From positions 36,617 to 100,616 of the forward strand of contig JBGSHJ010000070.1 in the NCBI GenBank assembly GCA_041752315.1: a stretch of 64,000 bases of DNA, in the 5' to 3' direction. The notes below the pieces were generated by a model. The model was not told the origin of the DNA. It made no database searches and saw only the letters and a program-made list of their open reading frames with translations. The stretch comes from SYFY01 sp041752315. Its GTDB lineage: Bacteria > Pseudomonadota > Gammaproteobacteria > Pseudomonadales > Azotimanducaceae. This document shows positions 21,041-30,972 of this stretch, piece by piece. Position 1 is the stretch's first letter. Each line of letters opens with the position of its first letter. The translations under genes and the position numbers were made by a program.

Positions 21041-21097
21041 TCAGGTCACTCGCCAGTAACCAAAATAAAAACCGCCAAAAAACGTTGTCGTTTGCAT
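21041..21097 (-). CDS. Aromatic leader peptide controlling DAHP synthase
   Basis: An 18-residue peptide, MQTTTFFGGFYFGYWRVT, ATG at 21097, TGA at 21043-21041. Seven of ten residues from position 6 to 15 are aromatic: four Phe, two Tyr, one Trp. A GGAG lies upstream with a rather long spacing (13 bases). Its position just before exclusive hairpins and a terminator, and then the gene for the first aromatic pathway enzyme, is the classic layout of transcription attenuation, as known for trp and phe operons. The unusual part is that one peptide samples all three end products. It lies in DNA shared with the upstream side of the divergent channel gene. Confidence 0.85.
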   Translation of the reverse strand: MQTTTFFGGFYFGYWRVT

Positions 21098-21233
21098 GGT
21101 TAGATTGTTACTCCGTACTGCAACGAACACAAGTGGGACATGCTGTTCTGCGCGATTGCTGCTTCAGTGGCCATCATGGCTCACCTGGTTGTTGCAATTG
21201 CATCCCTCGATGGGCGCGGCTAGGGTGCCCGAC

Positions 21234-24200
21234 ATGATTCACACTTTCCGTGGCTTCAGGTCTGTACTTTTTTCTTGCGCAAAGGCGTTCTCCTGCGCGG
21301 GTCTTTTTGTCTGTGCGGTGCTGTTGACCGCAAGCCCTGCGGCCATTGCTGCCGATGCGGAGCGCCTGGAGGCGTTGTCGGCAGCCCTTGGTTCGGCGGC
21401 GATCAGCGATGTGGAGCGCCAGTCGGGTAACGCGCTGATCGATGTGGCACGTGCCGACCTGCTGGAAACGCAGCGCCTGCAAACGCTGGTGCGAGAGCGG
21501 CAGGCGGAATCGGGCGCGCACGCGGTTCGGGTTCGCGAACTGGAAACTTCGCTTCGGATTGACGTGGATCAATCTGTGGCCGCCTGGGCAAAACGGCTGC
21601 CATCGCAGGCCGACGTGGAAACCCTGGAGCGGGTACTGACCCAGGAGCGAAGTCAGGTTGCCGAGCTGTCTGCACAGATCGACGATGTCGCTGACACGCT
21701 TGCATTGCTCCTCTCCGGACCGGCAGAAGCGGCCTCTGCACTGGCCGGGCTGCGCGATCAACTGGCGTCCCTGCAGAATCATTCGGAGACCCGCCCGGAA
21801 GACTCCCGACTGGTCGCCGAAGCCCGGCGGCAGCAACGTGAAATTGAGCGCGAACGTCTGCTGGCCGGGATTGAACTGGCGGAACTGGATCAGGCAACCC
21901 TGGAAAATCGTCAGTCGCTGCATGAATTGATGGCGCGGGAATTGCGGCACCGTCACCGATTGCACGCTGCCCGTGTCCAGGTGTTGCAGCAGCACATAGC
22001 CATGCGAGGCAACAACGAACTGGCCGCTGGCCGGGCGCGACTTGCTGAGGCTGCTGCGGCGCTGGCGGACGGACCGGCAGTACTCGGTGCACTCGCCACC
22101 GCCAACATGGAACTGGGTGCCGAGCTGGAAATGCATGTCAAGGCCCTCGAGGAAGATCGTGTTTCACTGCCGGCGCTGGCGAGAGCCCGCGATGAAGTTG
22201 TGGTCGCCTTGCGGGACAGTCATACACGACTTGAACTCGGTGGCCGCAGTGAAGCTGTCGGGCGATGGCTGTGGAGTGAACGTCGAAGGCTCGAGTCCCC
22301 GGATCGTTTGCGGCAGCAACTCGTAGCGGTGAGCGCGACGCTTGCCGATCAGCGGTTGCGTCTGGTGACACTGTCGGAAGAACAGCGTGATCTGACCGGA
22401 GCCACGACTGAAACCATGGGTACGGCCGAGACGGAGCAGTGGAACCCCGGCCGAATCCAGGGCGAAGCTGGCACATTGCGAGCGACGCGTGAAGACCTGT
22501 TGAGCCTGCTGCGTGCCGTGGTGCAAAGGCGCGTGGTCGCATTGGAAGAAAAAGGTGTGCTGTTGTCCGAGCAGCTCGCCCAGACCGTCGAGATGCAGAC
22601 CTTGCTTGATCGCCAGCTGTTGTGGTCGCGGAGCCACAGTGCCGTGAGCGCAGCATGGCTGGCCAGGATTGGTCCAGGGCTGGCAGATCTGTTCAAACCC
22701 GAGCGATACGGCAAATCGGCGGAACTTGCAAAAACAAGTCTGCAGGAACGCCCCGTGTTGTGGCTGTTCAGTCTGCTCGGGGTGCTCGTTCTCCTGCACC
22801 TGCGTCGTCAGGCACCGGAGCGGATCGTCGCAGAAGCTCCGGTGACGAGGCAGATTCGTCAGGACACCTACTGGGCAACCAGCCGGGCTCTGGGTTGGAC
22901 CCTGCTTGCGGCGTTGCCGGTACCAGCGATTTTGCTGGCCGGTGGTACTCTGCTGGGCACGATCGGACAGGCGGGCAACTTCAGTCATTCGTTTGGACTG
23001 GCGATGATCGCAACAGCGATCCCGCTCTTTTTTGTCCAGTTCCTTCGTTTTATCGTGATTGAACGTGGACTTGGCCAGGCCCACTTTCGCTGGCGGCGTG
23101 TCCGTCGTGAAAGTCTGGCGGCCGTCCTGCCTTCCGTGGCGCTGCTGGTGTTGCCACTTTATTTCCTCAACGCGCTTGGCGCCGCACGCAGTGTTGATGT
23201 TGCGACGGATGTCATCGCCCGTCTCGCCATCGTTCTTGCGTGCGGGCTACTGGGTTGGACAATGTGGCAACTGTTCGCAGCCGGACGGATCTGGGTATCG
23301 CGGGATGCAGACACCGAACAATCCATCTGGCGGAAAGTGGCGCGAGTGGGCGGAACGCTTGCGCCGTTGCTGGTCGCTGGTCTGGCGCTGGCTGGGTATG
23401 TGCATTCCGCGAGTGTGCTGTTGCAGACCTTGCTCGCAACTTTCAGTGCCGCTGTGGTCATCTCGGTGTTGACCGGCCTGCTCGGTCGATGGTTTCTGCT
23501 GGGTGAACGACGGCTTGCCTATCAACAGTTGCTGGCTGAACAGGGAACGGCTGAATCGACGGTGACACTGCGCGAATCAGAGCGGGAGGTGACGCTCGAG
23601 CAGATCAATGCGCAGACCGGCAGGCTGCTGCGAGCCTTGCTCTGGACGATGATCGTCACTGCACTGGTGTGGGTCTGGGCCGATGTTCTGCCCGCATTTG
23701 CCAGGCTGGATGAAATAGCACTCTGGGGGTTCACGGAAAACGGTGAGGATGGCAAGGCGATCGTTCAGCAGGTGACACTGATGGCACTGGTGCTTGGGTT
23801 GCTCGCCTTGGTATTGACGATCATCGGTGCACGCAATGTGCCCGGCCTGGTTGAGATTGGTCTGCTTTCCCGCATCCGTGTGGATGCACCAACCCGCTAC
23901 GCGATCACCAGTTTGCTGCGCTACGGAATCGTCATCACCGGTTCGCTGATCGGACTCAACATGCTTGGCATGCGCTGGTCACAGTTGCAGTGGCTGGCCG
24001 CTGCGCTGACGGTCGGGCTGGGTTTCGGATTACAGGAGATATTCGCGAACTTTGTCTCCGGACTCATCCTGCTGTTCGAGCGTCCGTTTCGGGTTGGCGA
24101 CGTCATCAGCGTCGGCGAATTCAGCGGGACGGTCAGCCGAATTCGCACGCGAGCCACCACGATCATCGATTTCGAAAACAAGGAAATCGTCGTGCCGAAC

Positions 24201-24557
24201 AAGACCTTCATCACCGGACAACTCACCAACTGGACACTCTCGGACCAGATCACGCGTCTGACGGTGAAAATCGGTGTGGACTACGGTACCGCACCCGAGT
24301 TGGTGCATCGGGTGTTGTTGCAGGCTGCAGGCGAGTTCCCGCAGGTGTTGCGTGATCCAGAACCAAGGAGCTGGTTTCTGGCGTTTGGTCCAAGTTCACT
24401 CGATTTCGAGTTACGGGTGTTTGTTGGGTCGATTGCCGAGCGGCTTGTCGTTCTCGATGCGCTGCACACCCGGATCAATGAGCTGCTGGTCAAGAACGGC
24501 ATCGATATCGCCTATCCTTATTTGAATGTAAATCTGATTGATCAGGGCAAAGCCTGA
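21234..24557 (+). CDS. Large MscS-family mechanosensitive channel (MscK/MscM-like)
   Basis: Inner-membrane channel that opens under osmotic downshock. From ATG 21234 the protein has 1107 residues: a signal peptide (MIHTFRGFRSVLFSCAKAF..., cleaved near AIAADAE), a periplasmic coiled-coil region of about 450 residues, about 11 membrane helices, and the MscS core near the C-terminus (GLGFGLQEIFANFVSG, FERPFRVGDVIS, then PNKTFITGQLTNWTLSD). The reading frame is open back to 21096, but that extension lacks a signal peptide and overlaps the aromatic leader, so 21234 is preferred. Size is like MscK (1120); whether it is K+-dependent cannot be said. Confidence 0.88.
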   Translation: MIHTFRGFRSVLFSCAKAFSCAGLFVCAVLLTASPAAIAADAERLEALSAALGSAAISDVERQSGNALIDVARADLLETQRLQTLVRERQAESGAHAVRVRELETSLRIDVDQSVAAWAKRLPSQADVETLERVLTQERSQVAELSAQIDDVADTLALLLSGPAEAASALAGLRDQLASLQNHSETRPEDSRLVAEARRQQREIERERLLAGIELAELDQATLENRQSLHELMARELRHRHRLHAARVQVLQQHIAMRGNNELAAGRARLAEAAAALADGPAVLGALATANMELGAELEMHVKALEEDRVSLPALARARDEVVVALRDSHTRLELGGRSEAVGRWLWSERRRLESPDRLRQQLVAVSATLADQRLRLVTLSEEQRDLTGATTETMGTAETEQWNPGRIQGEAGTLRATREDLLSLLRAVVQRRVVALEEKGVLLSEQLAQTVEMQTLLDRQLLWSRSHSAVSAAWLARIGPGLADLFKPERYGKSAELAKTSLQERPVLWLFSLLGVLVLLHLRRQAPERIVAEAPVTRQIRQDTYWATSRALGWTLLAALPVPAILLAGGTLLGTIGQAGNFSHSFGLAMIATAIPLFFVQFLRFIVIERGLGQAHFRWRRVRRESLAAVLPSVALLVLPLYFLNALGAARSVDVATDVIARLAIVLACGLLGWTMWQLFAAGRIWVSRDADTEQSIWRKVARVGGTLAPLLVAGLALAGYVHSASVLLQTLLATFSAAVVISVLTGLLGRWFLLGERRLAYQQLLAEQGTAESTVTLRESEREVTLEQINAQTGRLLRALLWTMIVTALVWVWADVLPAFARLDEIALWGFTENGEDGKAIVQQVTLMALVLGLLALVLTIIGARNVPGLVEIGLLSRIRVDAPTRYAITSLLRYGIVITGSLIGLNMLGMRWSQLQWLAAALTVGLGFGLQEIFANFVSGLILLFERPFRVGDVISVGEFSGTVSRIRTRATTIIDFENKEIVVPNKTFITGQLTNWTLSDQITRLTVKIGVDYGTAPELVHRVLLQAAGEFPQVLRDPEPRSWFLAFGPSSLDFELRVFVGSIAERLVVLDALHTRINELLVKNGIDIAYPYLNVNLIDQGKA

Positions 24558-24651
24558 TCGATCGGAATCTGAAGCCTGGCGCAGGCTGGCGTACCTGCTG
24601 ACAACCGCCTCATGGTAAAGTCACGTGCTGCGGTCACGTCCAAGGGATTCC

Positions 24652-25717
24652 ATGTCTGTTCGAACTCCACCGCGTATTGCGCGCGATGACCTTGAGCGTA
24701 TGCGCGAGTTTCGTGTCCTTCCGAACCTGACCAAGATCCCGCTGTTTGTCGGGTTCATGGTGGGTCTGGGCTGGATTGCATGGAAAACCGAATCCCCCTT
24801 CATCCTGTGGGGTGCCTATGTGCTGCTGGGCTATCTGTGGATGAGCATGGTCACCTTCATGCACGATGCCACTCACAACAGTCTGTTCCAGAGTCGCGCG
24901 GCGAACTGGGTATTCGGCATCGTGACCATGATCCCGATCTTTGCCTCCTTCATCACTTTCAAGGAGGACCATCTTGAACATCACCGCTTCAACAGAATCG
25001 CCAAGGGACCCGGACGCCTTCACGATGGGTAAACGGGGCGTGGCTGATTTTCTGCTGTTTTATGCGTATCTGTTGATCGGTGGCCTGCTGAGTTTCCTGC
25101 ATTTCAATTTCATCTACCCCTTCAAGAGTTTCAACGCCAGGCAGTGGGGTGTACATCTTTTTGAAACAGCTCTGAAGGTCACGGTTTACTGGCTGGTTCT
25201 GGATGCGGCAGCAGCGAACGGCGTGCTTGGCAAGGCGGTGGCACTGTGGCTCTGGCCGATCTTCTTTTTCTCTCTGTTCAATTCGATGCGATTCATTGCC
25301 GAACACTACGGTACGCCCTGGGATGCCGGACAGATGGCAGGTACCCGAACGGTGATATCAAATCCGGTGCACTCCTTTTTCTGGAACAACATCAACTGGC
25401 ATATCGGACACCACGTCTATCCGAATGTTCCCTGGTACAACCTGGTGAAACTGCATCGGTTGCTGGCGCCGCAGATTGCAGGCTCGGGCGCCTTGATCGA
25501 CAAAAGTTATGTGGCCGTGCTGCTCGATGCCATACGTGGTGGCCCGGAGACGGAGGAGCGGCTGGCCCGGTCTTTGGCCCGCCGTCACGAGACACGGTGG
25601 CCTGAAACGGTTGTCGCCGGAGGATGCTTGCCTGTCCACCCAACCGTTTGTGGGCCTGTCTCCTGCCGGGAAACATGGCGTAGCCGGGTGTCGACCTCGC
25701 TGCGGGTCACGACCTGA
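24652..25717 (+). pseudogene. Fatty acid desaturase (membrane di-iron), broken by a frameshift
   Basis: Reads as one acyl-lipid desaturase or hydroxylase gene split over two frames. The first frame (24652-25032) has N-terminal membrane helices and His boxes HDATHNS and HLEHHRFN, then hits a stop after a nonsense tail. The second frame carries on as SPRDPDAFTMGKRG, more helices, and the third box NINWHIGHHVYPN, ending at 25717. One extra base, an A in AGAATCG at about 24996-24997, explains the break: removing it gives HHRFNR-SPRDPDAF without interruption. Either a real inactivating insertion or a sequence error; all three His boxes are otherwise intact, so decay would be recent. The C-terminal 45 residues are not recognisable. 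Confidence 0.8.
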
Positions 25718-25729
25718 ATCTGCGCAGCG

Positions 25730-26677
25730 TCAGGCAGCGTCGAGGCGAGCGATACGCCGTTTCCAGAATCCTTCGAACAGGATCAATGCCACACCACCGA
25801 GCACCATCGCAGCAGCCAGTACGGCGAGCGGTGTGATCCGCTCTCCAAGCAGCAACGCGCCCAGACCCATGGCGATCACCGGATTGATCAGCGCATACGT
25901 CGTGACTGCGGCGGCCGACACCTGGGTCAGCAACCAGAGATAACAGTTGAAGGCCAGGATGCTCCCGAGTACCACCAGATAAAACAGGGCCATCCAGGAC
26001 GTGGTGGTCACCTCGCCCGGGTGGAAGGTCTGCCACTCGTCATCAAGCACGCTCAAACCGCCCTGGAACAGACCACCCACCAGCATCTGAACGCAGGTGA
26101 ACCCGAGCACGGTTTCCGGCCGTACAGCATCTTGTTGCAACAAGGTCCCCAGTCCCCAGCCAGCCGCCGCGACCAGGAGAGCAAAGACATAAAGCGGCTC
26201 GGCACGGTTCGTGAGGCTATCCATGTCGCGAGTCATGAGTCCTACGCCCGCGAGCGCAACAGCCATGCCAAGCAACGGGATGAAAGCTGGCAGACGTCGC
26301 GAGAAGAACAGCGCGTCCAGCAACAGCACGATCCCCGGAATCGAGCCGATGACCAGTGCGGCGATGCCGGATGGGACACCTTGCTGTGCATAGATGACCA
26401 GACCATTGCCGATTCCGGAATTGAGGACACCGACAAACACGGCCGTACGCCAGGGCACGTCGGCAAACGGCCGGCGGTCACGCAGGCGCAACCAGATGAA
26501 CATGGCGGTTCCGGCGAGCAGGAATCGCATCGAACCGGAGATGAAGGGTGGTATGGATTGCAATGAATACGCGATGCCGAGATAGGTTGTACCCCAGACG
26601 ACATAGATGACGGCAAAAGCCAGCACGATGGCCAGCAGATTGCGGGGCGACGACGATAGGTTGGGTTGGCTGGACAT
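25730..26677 (-). CDS. EamA/DMT-superfamily transporter
   Basis: Ten-helix inner-membrane exporter of the drug/metabolite family, made of two EamA repeats. Seen as AIVLAFAVIYVVWGTTYLG, FLLAGTAMFIWLRLRDRR, NSGIGNGLVIYAQQGVPSGIAALV in repeat 1 and ALINPVIAMGLGALLLGERITPL in repeat 2. Many relatives export amino acids or metabolites; the substrate here is unknown. The frame is open to 26791 but the ATG at 26677 (MSSQPNLSSS) directly precedes the first helix and is preferred. It converges with the desaturase remnant. Confidence 0.87.
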   Translation of the reverse strand: MSSQPNLSSSPRNLLAIVLAFAVIYVVWGTTYLGIAYSLQSIPPFISGSMRFLLAGTAMFIWLRLRDRRPFADVPWRTAVFVGVLNSGIGNGLVIYAQQGVPSGIAALVIGSIPGIVLLLDALFFSRRLPAFIPLLGMAVALAGVGLMTRDMDSLTNRAEPLYVFALLVAAAGWGLGTLLQQDAVRPETVLGFTCVQMLVGGLFQGGLSVLDDEWQTFHPGEVTTTSWMALFYLVVLGSILAFNCYLWLLTQVSAAAVTTYALINPVIAMGLGALLLGERITPLAVLAAAMVLGGVALILFEGFWKRRIARLDAA

Positions 26678-26803
26678 GTTTGACTGGTCGTACGGCTGCG
26701 AGGATGGGACAAGCCAGTGCCAAAGGCAATCATCGGATCCCGCGCTGGCCCCCGTTGACAGTGGAAGACATCGGCGTTCCACTGTCTGCAATTACCACCA
26801 GAA

Positions 26804-27772
26804 ATGAATGTGATGTCTGTACCTTTTACCGGCAACCGGGTGCTAAAACATACTGGCGCACGCTACCCGATCATCCAGGCGCCAATGACCTGGATCGCAC
26901 GCGCCCAGCTGGCGACGGCTGTGTCGAAGGCCGGTGCGCTGGGCATGATGGAGACATCCAGCGTGGATGTGGCCATCACTCGTCGGGAATACTCGGCGAT
27001 CAAGGCCGCCACCGACCAGCCTTTTGGCGTGAACCTGCCGATCATGTTCCTGCGCCAGAACGAAGACATGGAGAAGCAGATCCTGGATTGGCTGCTGGCC
27101 AATGGCGTACGGTTTGTGACCACGTCGGCGGGCAACCCTCGCCGCCATGTCGAGCGCCTCAAGGATGCTGGTGTCATCGTCTATCACTCCGTGCCTTCGC
27201 TGGACGGTGCGCTCAAGGCCGAGGATGCAGGTGTTGATGGCCTGATCGTCGAAGGCGCGGAAAGCGGTGGTATCCGCAACCAGGAAGAGGTTAACAGTTT
27301 TGTTCTGCTGCAGGCGGTAAGGGAGCGATGCGATCTGCCCATCGTTGCAGCTGGTGGAATCGTGGACGGCAGGGGCATGGCGGCCGCCATGGCGCTGGGC
27401 GCGGAAGGAATAGCCATGGGGACACGCTTTGTGGCTTCGGTGGAAAGTCCGGTGCACAGCAACTACAAGCAGGCCATTGTCGATGCGGGAGTGGATGGCA
27501 CGATCATGATTGCCAGACCGCCGAGGGCGAAGATGCGTACTCTCCGGACGCGCGCAGCCATTGAGCTGGCACAAACCGGTCAGGCGAGACTCGGCAGCGT
27601 GATTGACGCGCTCTACATCGGCGGGGATGTCGACAACACGGCTGGATCGGCTGGCCAGGGCTCTGCGTTGATTCATGCGGTGAAACCCGTCGCGCAGATC
27701 ATCGAAGATACCATGCAGGGTTTCTGGCGGGAGATTGACCGGCTCGCCGCGTTACGAGGGACTCCGGGTTGA
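26804..27772 (+). CDS. FMN-dependent nitronate monooxygenase/2-nitropropane dioxygenase-like oxidoreductase
   Basis: TIM-barrel flavoenzyme. Family marks are YPIIQAPMTWIARAQLATAV, PFGVNLPIMF, GLIVEGAESGGI (phosphate-binding glycines), LPIVAAGGIVDGRGMAAAMALGAEGIAMGTRF. Members oxidise alkyl nitronates or reduce quinones/enoyl substrates with FMN; the exact substrate is not predictable. The histidine often seen in class I nitronate monooxygenases (GxEAGGHxG) is replaced: here GAESGGIRN. It stands alone just before the catabolic block. Confidence 0.82.
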   Translation: MNVMSVPFTGNRVLKHTGARYPIIQAPMTWIARAQLATAVSKAGALGMMETSSVDVAITRREYSAIKAATDQPFGVNLPIMFLRQNEDMEKQILDWLLANGVRFVTTSAGNPRRHVERLKDAGVIVYHSVPSLDGALKAEDAGVDGLIVEGAESGGIRNQEEVNSFVLLQAVRERCDLPIVAAGGIVDGRGMAAAMALGAEGIAMGTRFVASVESPVHSNYKQAIVDAGVDGTIMIARPPRAKMRTLRTRAAIELAQTGQARLGSVIDALYIGGDVDNTAGSAGQGSALIHAVKPVAQIIEDTMQGFWREIDRLAALRGTPG

Positions 27773-28132
27773 TTTCCACCATGGTTCGTCGGTCAGGGGG
27801 TTCGATGCGTCCGCACGCCTTCGGCTGACAAGTGGGCGGACGGCCCGGTTGCCGATGCCGGAAGGACCAGTTGCGCAGGCCAGTGTTTTCATTGATCCCA
27901 ACCACCCTTGCATCATGCGGCGTGAGTCATTCACCAGCGTCCAAGGGTTGCCAGCGGATGGTGGCGGCCATGCAAAAATCGTTGCGTGGCGCGGGCAAAG
28001 GCGTATAAACGGTACTGGCGGTTGCTTTTCTTGGGAGGGAAGGCATTCGTATTGCGAGGGAGTTGGAAGTATCGCACCGCTGAAGTAAACCCCTGATCAG
28101 TCTTTCAAACCAGACAACGGGTGGAACTTTCA
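27773..28132. other. Intergenic region upstream of the first TonB receptor
   Basis: 360 bases without a convincing gene. Frames at 27735-28088 (+) and 27927-28286 (-) lack family features and overlap known genes. It presumably carries the receptor promoter. Confidence 0.5.
27982..28009 (+). promoter_or_regulatory. Possible sigma-70 promoter for the TonB receptor
   Basis: TTGCGT, a 16-base gap, then TATAAA, located about 124 bases before the receptor start. Matches are 4/6 and 5/6 to consensus. Weak evidence, by eye only. Confidence 0.3.
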
Positions 28133-30886
28133 ATGACTCAGTACGGCGCGCTTGAGCAATGTTTACCTGCTTTTTCCCTGTTCCGGCATCGCCGGTTGCT
28201 GCCTGGATTGCTCGCACTGCTGTCCTTGACCGGATTGCCGGTGGCGGGGAATGCTGCTGAAACCGAACGCTCGGCCAACACCACACTCGAAGAAGTCATC
28301 GTCACGGCCACACGACGCGAGTCGAGTGCACAGGATGTGTCGGTCCCTGTCACGGCAGTATCCGGAGAAGCACTGGAACGTGCGTTTGCCCAGGATCTTC
28401 GCGACCTCACGTCGGCCTCGCCCAATGTTCAACTTGAACCGGTCGGCATCTTCCAGAATGCGTCGTCGTTTTTCATCCGCGGACAGGGAACCGGCGATAT
28501 CGAATCCGCGTCCGACTCGAAAGTGACCGTGTTTGTCGACGACGTGGTACAGGCCCGGGTGTCCACGGCGTTGGCTGATTTTGTGGATGTCAGCCTGGTC
28601 GAAATCCTGCGCGGTCCGCAAGGCACGCTGTTCGGGCGCAATACCATTGCCGGTGCGGTGCAGGTCCGCCACAACGAGCCGGAAATGGATGCGTGGGGCG
28701 CTTCGTTATCTGCGCAGGTCGGTGATTTTGGACGACAGGATGTCAAGCTGATCGGCAACATGCCGATCAACGACCAGATGGCAGCCCGTCTGGCGGTGAA
28801 GAGCACCAAACACGACGGTTACTGGGATAATTCCTTTTTCGACAAGGACAGGGGCGCCACGGAACGCATCACGCTGTTGCCCAGTCTGCGTATCCAGCCG
28901 AATGAAGACCTCGATATCGTGCTGCGCGGCGAATACAACAAGACTCGCGACGATACGTACATGAACCAGTCACATCACTACTGCCGCAACGATCCCCGCA
29001 ACCTGTTTCTGGGCGGGCCGCTGGACAACGATCTGGTGATCACGACCCAGACGTTGTTCAACCTCATCGTGCTTGGGCAGAACCCCATTCAGGCTGCGGA
29101 CAATGCGGCCACGATGTGTGGCAAACCATTCAAGTCGGGTTCGGTGGATGATGAATACTCTGCGATCAACACCGAGGATCGTGGCCAGAAATCCGATTAC
29201 GAGATCTGGGGTCTGACCGCGCAGGTGAACTACGATATCGGCGATATCGGTACGCTGACCTACGTCGGCAACTACCGCGAAGTGGCGGAGGATGTCATCT
29301 TTTCGATCGATGCAGCCGCTCACGACCTTTTTGCTGGACGACGCATCCAGGAACACTATCAGACTTCACATGAAGTCCGCTTCGCCTCGGATTTTTCCGA
29401 ACGAATCGATTTTGTCGCCGGGGCTTTCTATTTTGAGCAGGAGTACACGATGAAGCAGGAGTCGTACGGGCTCCTGTTTGCGCCAAACATCGTCCTGGGT
29501 CCGTCTCCGCTGCCGACGTTCACCAGCCCGGTCACCCAGGGCCAGGCAGGCTTCAGCAATCAGAAAAACGATGCCTGGGCGCTTTTTACGCAGGCCAACT
29601 GGCACCCCATCGAGGAACTGACGATCACGGTGGGGGGGCGATACACTTCCGAAACCAAGGACTTCCTGCACTGTCCCGTCGGCTCGGGAGATCCGGCCCA
29701 GTCCATCGGCCGCAAGACACAGGCCTGCCTGAATGTACCGGCATTTGTCGTTGATCTCAGCTTGCCGCCCGTGCCCGGTACACCGACCCCACTGTTTCAA
29801 CTGACCCCCGCCATCGGTCGTGACGACAGTGGTGGCGTGGTGGGAGGCTGTCGACCCGTGCTCGATCCGACCGGTACCGCAATCCGCTGCAACAACCGGT
29901 TTGGTGATTCGGAAACGTGGACGGATTTCACGCCGATGGCCGGTATCACCTATCGATTTACCGATGACATCATGGCCTATTTCACCTACGCGGAAGGATT
30001 CACCGCCGGCGGTTTCAATGGGCGTGGGGGATCGGTTTCCACCATCGGTCCGTTTGAACCGGAAAAGGCAGACAACTTCGAACTGGGTGTGAAGTCCGAG
30101 TGGTTCGACCGGCGGCTGCGGGCCAACATCACGGCCTTCAAGACCGAGGTCAAGGACTTCCAGACGGCGTTCATCAGGCCCGCGCCGGGTGGTGGTGGAC
30201 AGGAGACCATCCAGTCGAATCTCGGTGCGCTGGAAACGGAAGGTGTTGAACTTGAACTGAGCGCGGTGCCGACGGAAGGTCTGGTGGTGTGGTTCACCAC
30301 CTCGCACCTGAAAACGGAACGGAAGGGATTCTGCACGGACCCGGATGGTCCAAGTGGCACCGACCCGAATGCACCTCCGGCGCAGGGCGGCCCCTTCTCC
30401 CAGGATTTGCCGCTCTGTGGCACCCCCGAGAGAATCAACGACGCCATCGGCAATTTTGTCGGCTGGCTGGTGCCCAACGATCTTGCCGACCTGAATCCGA
30501 CGGGTCGTTCGCCGGAGTGGACCTATTCAGCGGGTTTTGCCTATGACCTGCCGTGGCGGGACTTTGGCCTGTTCACCGTCCATGGCGACTGGCTGCATTC
30601 CGGCAAGCAGACGATCGCCGGATCCAGGGTGAGTGAGCTGGACGGCGTGCGCCAGTTCAACGGGGATTTCCTGAGTCACTATCGCAAGGCTTCCGATGTG
30701 TTCAATGCCAGTATCATCTGGCGCAGTCCGGAAACCCGATACGAAGGGTCTTTTTTCGTGAAGAACCTGACCAATGAACTTTATGTCCAGGCAGTAACCA
30801 ACGTCGGCGGGCTCACGGAGATCCGTGTTCCCAACATCCGCCGACATTGGGGACTGGAGTTCCGGGTCAATCTGGGCGAAATCTGA
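28133..30886 (+). CDS. TonB-dependent outer-membrane receptor
   Basis: Active importer in the outer membrane. Signal peptide to about residue 40, then a TonB-box-like stretch EEVIVTATRRESSAQDVSVP. The plug domain has RGQGTGDIE, VFVDDVVQAR, VEILRGPQGTLFGRNTIAGAV, all typical of the CirA/FecA-like group common in sphingomonads and marine gammaproteobacteria. A 22-strand barrel follows and ends at NIRRHWGLEFRVNLGEI. Ligand unknown; the adjacent acyl-CoA dehydrogenases and Rieske oxygenases suggest a hydrophobic or aromatic nutrient. The start is ATG 28133; an in-frame GTG at 28121 is less likely. Confidence 0.9.
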   Translation: MTQYGALEQCLPAFSLFRHRRLLPGLLALLSLTGLPVAGNAAETERSANTTLEEVIVTATRRESSAQDVSVPVTAVSGEALERAFAQDLRDLTSASPNVQLEPVGIFQNASSFFIRGQGTGDIESASDSKVTVFVDDVVQARVSTALADFVDVSLVEILRGPQGTLFGRNTIAGAVQVRHNEPEMDAWGASLSAQVGDFGRQDVKLIGNMPINDQMAARLAVKSTKHDGYWDNSFFDKDRGATERITLLPSLRIQPNEDLDIVLRGEYNKTRDDTYMNQSHHYCRNDPRNLFLGGPLDNDLVITTQTLFNLIVLGQNPIQAADNAATMCGKPFKSGSVDDEYSAINTEDRGQKSDYEIWGLTAQVNYDIGDIGTLTYVGNYREVAEDVIFSIDAAAHDLFAGRRIQEHYQTSHEVRFASDFSERIDFVAGAFYFEQEYTMKQESYGLLFAPNIVLGPSPLPTFTSPVTQGQAGFSNQKNDAWALFTQANWHPIEELTITVGGRYTSETKDFLHCPVGSGDPAQSIGRKTQACLNVPAFVVDLSLPPVPGTPTPLFQLTPAIGRDDSGGVVGGCRPVLDPTGTAIRCNNRFGDSETWTDFTPMAGITYRFTDDIMAYFTYAEGFTAGGFNGRGGSVSTIGPFEPEKADNFELGVKSEWFDRRLRANITAFKTEVKDFQTAFIRPAPGGGGQETIQSNLGALETEGVELELSAVPTEGLVVWFTTSHLKTERKGFCTDPDGPSGTDPNAPPAQGGPFSQDLPLCGTPERINDAIGNFVGWLVPNDLADLNPTGRSPEWTYSAGFAYDLPWRDFGLFTVHGDWLHSGKQTIAGSRVSELDGVRQFNGDFLSHYRKASDVFNASIIWRSPETRYEGSFFVKNLTNELYVQAVTNVGGLTEIRVPNIRRHWGLEFRVNLGEI

Positions 30887-30972
30887 TCGGCCAACTGTGA
30901 TTCGGCCACCCACTTTCTGCCAAAACTGTGTAAAGTTCGACGTAGAACACGTGATAGCAGAGAGTGGGTGCA

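Noticed and set aside
21096..21233. N-terminal extension of the MscK-like protein.
   Set aside because: It lacks a signal peptide and lies over the aromatic leader; the frame simply happens to stay open.
24941..25717. Second half of the desaturase as a separate gene starting at ATG 24941.
   Set aside because: Its first 20 residues are an out-of-frame read of the first half, and the His boxes of one enzyme are shared across both frames.
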